A stretch of DNA of 64,000 nt from Curtobacterium herbarum (GTDB taxonomy: Bacteria > Actinomycetota > Actinomycetes > Actinomycetales > Microbacteriaceae): NCBI RefSeq assembly GCF_016907335.1, contig NZ_JAFBBT010000001.1, forward strand, positions 1,736,001 to 1,800,000, given 5' to 3'. Positions 60,742-64,000 of this stretch are shown piece after piece; within the stretch, counting starts at the first letter, position 1; every line of letters starts with the position of its first letter. The position numbers were made by a program, and so were the translations under genes. The notes under the pieces are model-generated. The model worked only from the letters and a program-made list of their open reading frames with translations, was not told the origin of the DNA and ran no database searches.

Positions 60742-60747
60742 TACGCT
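60742..60747 (+). promoter_or_regulatory. -10 element (TACGCT)
   Basis: TACGCT lies ten bases upstream of the ATG of the following small membrane protein gene, without a ribosome-binding site. Confidence 0.45.
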
Positions 60748-60757
60748 GAGCCGCACC

Positions 60758-61075
60758 ATGACCGTCATCGAGGTGCTGCTCCGCGGGGTCTCCGCCCTGC
60801 ACGGCCTCGACCCGGCCGCCCTCGGCTCACTGCCCGGGCTGACCATCGCGGCCCTCGGGCTCGGCGCGCTCGGCATCACCGTCGCCGCGGTCGGGGCCGT
60901 CGCCGCCGCGCTGCTCGTGCTGCGACTCGTCGCCCTGCTGACCGGAGCCGACGCTGCGGACGCGGGACGGGCCTCCCGGACGGCACCGGACCTCGTGACC
61001 CGGATCGCCTGGAGCGACCCGGACGCCGATGGGCACCCGCGACCGCGGGCACCGGGAGCCGTCCCGGCGGTCTGA
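60758..61075 (+). CDS. Small hydrophobic protein (DUF6412-like), upstream of yidC-type gene
   Basis: A 105-residue protein with two hydrophobic stretches (about 28-60, LTIAALGLGALGITVAAVG and AAALLVLRLVALLTG) and a polar Pro/Arg-rich tail. The size and pairing with a YidC/Oxa1 gene suggest the DUF6412 family of Microbacteriaceae, but I cannot confirm this. A perfect 16-bp palindrome spans its stop codon. Confidence 0.6.
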   Translation: MTVIEVLLRGVSALHGLDPAALGSLPGLTIAALGLGALGITVAAVGAVAAALLVLRLVALLTGADAADAGRASRTAPDLVTRIAWSDPDADGHPRPRAPGAVPAV

Positions 61076-61089
61076 CACCGATCGGTGTC
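61074..61089. promoter_or_regulatory. Perfect 16-bp palindrome GACACCGATCGGTGTC
   Basis: It begins inside the stop codon of the small hydrophobic gene and lies 43 bases before the yidC-type start. It resembles dimeric repressor operators; a short hairpin is the alternative. Confidence 0.45.
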
Positions 61090-61131
61090 GGGCCGCAGAC
61101 GCTCCCGACCCGCGATCGAAGGACCTCCGTC

Positions 61132-61875
61132 ATGGACATCACCACCCTGCCCGGCCTCAGCACGCTGCTGCACGCCGGCACCGCACTCGTCACCACCCTC
61201 ACCGACCTGCTCACCCCGCTCGCTGGGACGGCCGCCGCGGCGCTCGCCGTGGTCCTGCTGACCCTGGCGGTCCGGGTGCTGCTCGTCCCGCTCGCCGTCC
61301 TGCAGGTGCGCGCGGAGCGGGACCGGCGCCGCCTCGCGCCCCGGATCGCCGAACTGCGGCGGCGGGCCGGGAAGGACACCGCCCGGTTCCAGCGGTCCCT
61401 GCAGGAGCTGTACACGAGCGAACGGGTGTCGCCACTCGCCGGGTGCCTGCCGGTGCTCGCGCAGGCACCGGTCGTGTCGCTGCTGTACACGCTGTTCACC
61501 CACGCGAGCATCGACGGGACGGTCAACACCCTGCTGCGGGCGACCCTGGCGGGCATACCGCTCGCGCAGTCCGCGGTGGTGGTCGTCACCTCGCCGCTGT
61601 GGGTGCACGGCTGGCTGGTGCTCCTGCTGCTCGCCACCATGGCCGTCGTCGTCGAGCTGACCCGGCGGGCGCAGCTGCACTGGAACCCGGTCCCCGCGGA
61701 GCCGACCGACCCGAGCCTGCCCGGCGCCGCGGCTGTGAGCGGCATCGCCCGGTGGGTGCCGTTCGTCTCGGTCGGGTTCGCCGCGATCGCACCGCTGGCC
61801 GCGGCGCTGTACGTCGTGACGAGTGCGGTGTGGACGCTCGGCGAACGGGCGGTGCTGCGGCGGGTGCTGCGGTAG
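61132..61875 (+). CDS. YidC/Oxa1/Alb3-family membrane insertase paralogue
   Basis: A 247-residue Oxa1-fold protein with five hydrophobic segments. The first is LAVVLLTLAVRVLLVPLAVL, containing the arginine used by YidC-type insertases, and the cytoplasmic coiled hairpin RRLAPRIAELRRRAGKDTAR, the CLPVLAQAPVVSLLYTLFTH helix and WVHGWLVLLLLATMAVVVE follow. It is shorter than the main actinobacterial YidC and lies outside the rpmH-rnpA locus, so it is probably a second, specialised insertase. GAAGGACC precedes the ATG. Confidence 0.85.
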   Translation: MDITTLPGLSTLLHAGTALVTTLTDLLTPLAGTAAAALAVVLLTLAVRVLLVPLAVLQVRAERDRRRLAPRIAELRRRAGKDTARFQRSLQELYTSERVSPLAGCLPVLAQAPVVSLLYTLFTHASIDGTVNTLLRATLAGIPLAQSAVVVVTSPLWVHGWLVLLLLATMAVVVELTRRAQLHWNPVPAEPTDPSLPGAAAVSGIARWVPFVSVGFAAIAPLAAALYVVTSAVWTLGERAVLRRVLR

Positions 61876-61905
61876 CGCGGGGCGGTCGGGGTGCTCGTCC
61901 TCGGA

Positions 61906-62166
61906 CTAGCCGCCCTGGCCCTCCTGCTGCGGCCCCTGGTCGACCGGGTCGTACTCGGTGCCGCGGCCCTGCTCCTCCTCCGGCAGCGGGACGTGCCGCT
62001 CGGTGCCGCTGCCGCCCGGGCTCGTCGCCACGTAGTCGGCCTCGCCGGACTGGGTGTCGTGGCTGAGCGGTTCGAGCGTCTCCTCGTCGACCTCGTGCGG
62101 GGTCGCGTCGGCGGCGTCGGCGGGGTCGGTCGGGTCGGCGGCCTGGTCGTTCTGCGCATCGGTCAT
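61906..62166 (-). CDS. Small acidic protein (86 residues), unknown
   Basis: A disordered, acidic protein (MTDAQNDQAADPTDPADAAD start; EEEQGRGTEYDPVDQGPQQE near the end) without cysteine or hydrophobic core. CGAGGG precedes the ATG. It is convergent with the yidC-type gene and divergent from the membrane protein gene. No function is proposed. Confidence 0.6.
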   Translation of the reverse strand: MTDAQNDQAADPTDPADAADATPHEVDEETLEPLSHDTQSGEADYVATSPGGSGTERHVPLPEEEQGRGTEYDPVDQGPQQEGQGG

Positions 62167-62252
62167 CCCTCGGGCGTACTCCCCCCGGTCTGGGTGCGCG
62201 CCGTCGCCGCACCGGTGGCAGCATGAGGGCAGGCGTGACGACGAGGAGCGCG

Positions 62253-63212
62253 ATGAGCCGGACCGACGACGACGCGGCAGCACGAGCCCGTCTCGAACGC
62301 ATCGCCTGGGGCGCAGGGGCGTCCCCGGCCGAGGCGGCGCGCGCTCGCATCGCGCTGGCAGACCTCGACCGGGAGGCCCGCACGCGGCCCGCCACGGCCG
62401 TCACCGCCGCCGCGGGGTCGCGTCGCGGGCGCCGGGCAGGTGCGGCGTCGTCCGTTCCGGAGGTGGAGTCCGCGGCGCCAGTGCAGCCGGAGGAATCGGC
62501 GCAGCCGGTAGGGCCCGCTGTGCCGGTGGAGCGCGCCGAGCCGGTGCACGGCGCTCCGGACAGCCGACCCGACCCCGTACCGGGCGGTGGCGTCGAGGAC
62601 GGCGACCAGACGCCCGAGGCGAGTGGTGCCGGCGGGGGTGGGGCGGGCCTCCTGGCCGGCAGCCGGCGGGTGCTGGGTCGGACGCGCGTGCTGCTGGGGC
62701 GCATCCGGCACACCGACCGGACCGTGCTCTGGGCGCTCGGGGGCGCCGCGGTCGTGATCGGCCTCGTGGCCGGCACCGGTGTCGGTCTGTCGATCGGCAC
62801 CCGCACGACGGCCGAGCCGGCGTCCGCGGTGACGACGCCCGCTGCCGGGACCGTGACGCTCGAACAGATGCTCGACCTGCCGCAGACCTACGCCGACCAG
62901 CTGCCCGGCGGGATCGACGCGCCGGTGTCACTGCACACCACCCGGCTCGTGTTCACGAACCGGTCGCTGGCGGGCGACGACGCCGCGACGCCGTGGAACG
63001 TCTGGGCCGGGGTCGGCCGGGACACCTCGACGCTCTGCCTGGTGGCGACGGCCGACCGGCTGCAGGGCACGAGCGCCTGCTACCCCCGCGACGACGTCCT
63101 GCACGGCGTGGTGTCGTTGTCCGCGACCTCGCTGAGCGGCACGCTCTGGATCCGGGTCGTCGGCGGGGCCGTCCGCGGCACCGTGACCAGCTCGCCGCCG
63201 CCGCTGTACTGA
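62253..63212 (+). CDS. Uncharacterised membrane-anchored protein
   Basis: A 319-residue protein, not recognised. Residues 1-60 are an Ala/Arg-rich helical region (RARLERIAWGAGASPAEAAR), 61-135 are low-complexity Pro/Glu/Ala/Gly, one transmembrane helix lies at about 157-181 (TVLWALGGAAVVIGLVAGTG), and about 135 residues outside follow with two cysteines (TLCLVATADRLQGTSAC) that may form a disulfide. The C-terminus is IRVVGGAVRGTVTSSPPPLY. The ATG (MSRTDDD) has GAGGAG five bases upstream; upstream ATG and GTG codons lack one. Confidence 0.7.
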   Translation: MSRTDDDAAARARLERIAWGAGASPAEAARARIALADLDREARTRPATAVTAAAGSRRGRRAGAASSVPEVESAAPVQPEESAQPVGPAVPVERAEPVHGAPDSRPDPVPGGGVEDGDQTPEASGAGGGGAGLLAGSRRVLGRTRVLLGRIRHTDRTVLWALGGAAVVIGLVAGTGVGLSIGTRTTAEPASAVTTPAAGTVTLEQMLDLPQTYADQLPGGIDAPVSLHTTRLVFTNRSLAGDDAATPWNVWAGVGRDTSTLCLVATADRLQGTSACYPRDDVLHGVVSLSATSLSGTLWIRVVGGAVRGTVTSSPPPLY

Positions 63213-63463
63213 CCCGCGGTCGTCCGTTCGGGCCGCTCCCCGCCACGACGGCATTGGAGCGCTCCTGAGAGCATCGCGAGAACGGCCCGAGAGCCCTCGC
63301 GCGATCGCCGTGCGTCGTGCAACACTGGATGAAGCGCACTCGCCGTGGAGTGGCCAGAACCACATCTCCACATCCTTAGTCCACCACCCGAGCGCGCTCC
63401 GACCGGTCGAACAGTTCGTCGTTCCCGCGCGCTCCTCGTACGTCCTCGAGGAGGTCAGCCGCC

Positions 63464-64000
63464 GTGTCCACCACCAGCAACCGAACCGTGCACCCGCACA
63501 CGACGCCGATCACCGTCACGACGTCGTCGGTGATCGGGATCGCCGTCCTCGGCCTCGCCACGTTCTTCGCCATCACGACCGAGCTCATGCCGGTCGGCCT
63601 GCTCGGCACCATGAGCCAGGACCTCGGCGTCACCGAGTCGACCATGGGCATCGTCATCACCGTGTACGCGGCAGCCGTCGCGCTGCTGGCCCTCCCCCTG
63701 ACCTCCCTCACCGCGAAGCTGCCGCGGAAGACTGTGCTCGTCGCGACCCTCGTCGGCTACACGGTGTCGAACGCGCTGGTCGCACTCGCGCCGTCGTTCG
63801 CCGTCGTCTGTGTCGGCCGGGTCGTCGGCGGCATCGCACACGCCCTGTTCTTCTCGGTCGCGTCGGCCTACGCCACCCGGATCGTGCCGCCGCGCCTCGC
63901 CGGCCGGGCGATCGCGTTCGTCTACTCCGGCAGCTCGCTCGGCTTCGTGATCGGCGTCCCGCTCGCCACCGGAGTCGGCCAGTCCGTCGGGTGGCGTCCG
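63464..64000 (+). CDS. MFS transporter, N-terminal part (runs off the edge)
   Basis: The first 179 residues of a major facilitator protein. Hydrophobic helices include VIGIAVLGLATFFAITTELM, IGIVITVYAAAVALLALP-like, and VLVATLVGYTVSNALVALAP; the TELMPVGLL segment is typical of DHA1/AraJ-like sugar or drug effluxers. The loop 2-3 motif (LTAKLPRKTVL) fits the MFS family. GTG (MSTTSNRTV) follows GAGGAGG. The sequence continues past the window, so length and substrate class are unknown. The 251 bases upstream hold no gene. Confidence 0.88.
   Translation, partial: MSTTSNRTVHPHTTPITVTTSSVIGIAVLGLATFFAITTELMPVGLLGTMSQDLGVTESTMGIVITVYAAAVALLALPLTSLTAKLPRKTVLVATLVGYTVSNALVALAPSFAVVCVGRVVGGIAHALFFSVASAYATRIVPPRLAGRAIAFVYSGSSLGFVIGVPLATGVGQSVGWRP

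Noticed and set aside
1..64000. tRNA, rRNA, tmRNA or RNase P RNA genes
   Set aside because: I read for T-loop, CCA-end and conserved rRNA motifs and found none; a covariance search would be decisive.
1..64000. Insertion sequences, integrases, phage or restriction-modification genes
   Set aside because: No transposase, integrase, capsid, methyltransferase-restriction pair or flanking att-like repeats were recognised.

Overview
The window is about 64 kb of very GC-rich DNA (roughly 70% by eye). It is chromosomal and almost fully coding. Gene content points to an actinobacterium of the family Microbacteriaceae, most like Curtobacterium: mycothiol ligase MshC, RbpA, PafB/PafC, a qcrCAB-ctaE respiratory cluster with a di-haem QcrC, the thrS-HIT-pdxST-yebC-ruvCAB-yajC-secDF-rel block, HspR-type HAIR control of a Clp ATPase, and many leaderless TANNNT promoters. 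The genus is inference; no rRNA or tRNA gene was found. I saw no insertion sequence, prophage, CRISPR array or obvious island.

Layout. 0-13 kb (+): M20 peptidase tail, uppP-mshC, an inverted PAC2 gene, HAD phosphatase-trmI, an FKBP lipoprotein, pafB-pafC, tatC, a Ski2-like helicase, lnt. 13-17 kb: rbpA with a sigma-R-type promoter, an SPFH/NfeD membrane pair, an SDR, a Nudix hydrolase, a small acidic protein. 17-24 kb (accessory): arsC divergent from an ECF sigma factor with its membrane partner, two small membrane proteins, a Cys-cluster/pentapeptide-repeat protein, an SDR/XRE divergent pair. 23-29 kb: a glycerol/dihydroxyacetone module (dhaK-dhaL-dhaM::HPr divergent from glpF-glpK). 29-34 kb: trpD divergent from ctaE-qcrC-qcrA-qcrB. 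34-42 kb: phosphodiesterase, Stealth phosphotransferase, SGNH hydrolase, epimerase-like protein, deoC, ROK kinase, an unknown protein. 42-56 kb (-): rel, rhodanese, secF, secD, yajC, ruvB, ruvA, ruvC, yebC, pdxT, pdxS, HIT, thrS, apt. 56-64 kb: a 0.8 kb low-information gap, a ClpC-type ATPase under a HAIR operator, ybaK, a second YidC/Oxa1 protein, two uncharacterised proteins and the start of an MFS transporter.

The main coordinated units are: respiration (ctaE-qcrCAB, complex III/IV supercomplex); glycerol and dihydroxyacetone capture, with GlpF/GlpK using ATP and DhaKLM using PEP through an HPr domain fused to DhaM; protein export and envelope maturation (TatC, SecDF-YajC, Lnt, UppP, YidC-like); recombination (RuvABC); PLP synthesis (PdxST); and stress responses (RbpA, PafBC, Rel, HspR-controlled Clp).

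The most distinctive non-gene signal is a repeated 13-mer, GACGGGAGGCCCG. It builds the long perfect hairpins between genes and also occurs singly, once as the apparent ribosome-binding site of lnt and once inside the clp gene. A second, unrelated hairpin family is shared by two other intergenic sites.
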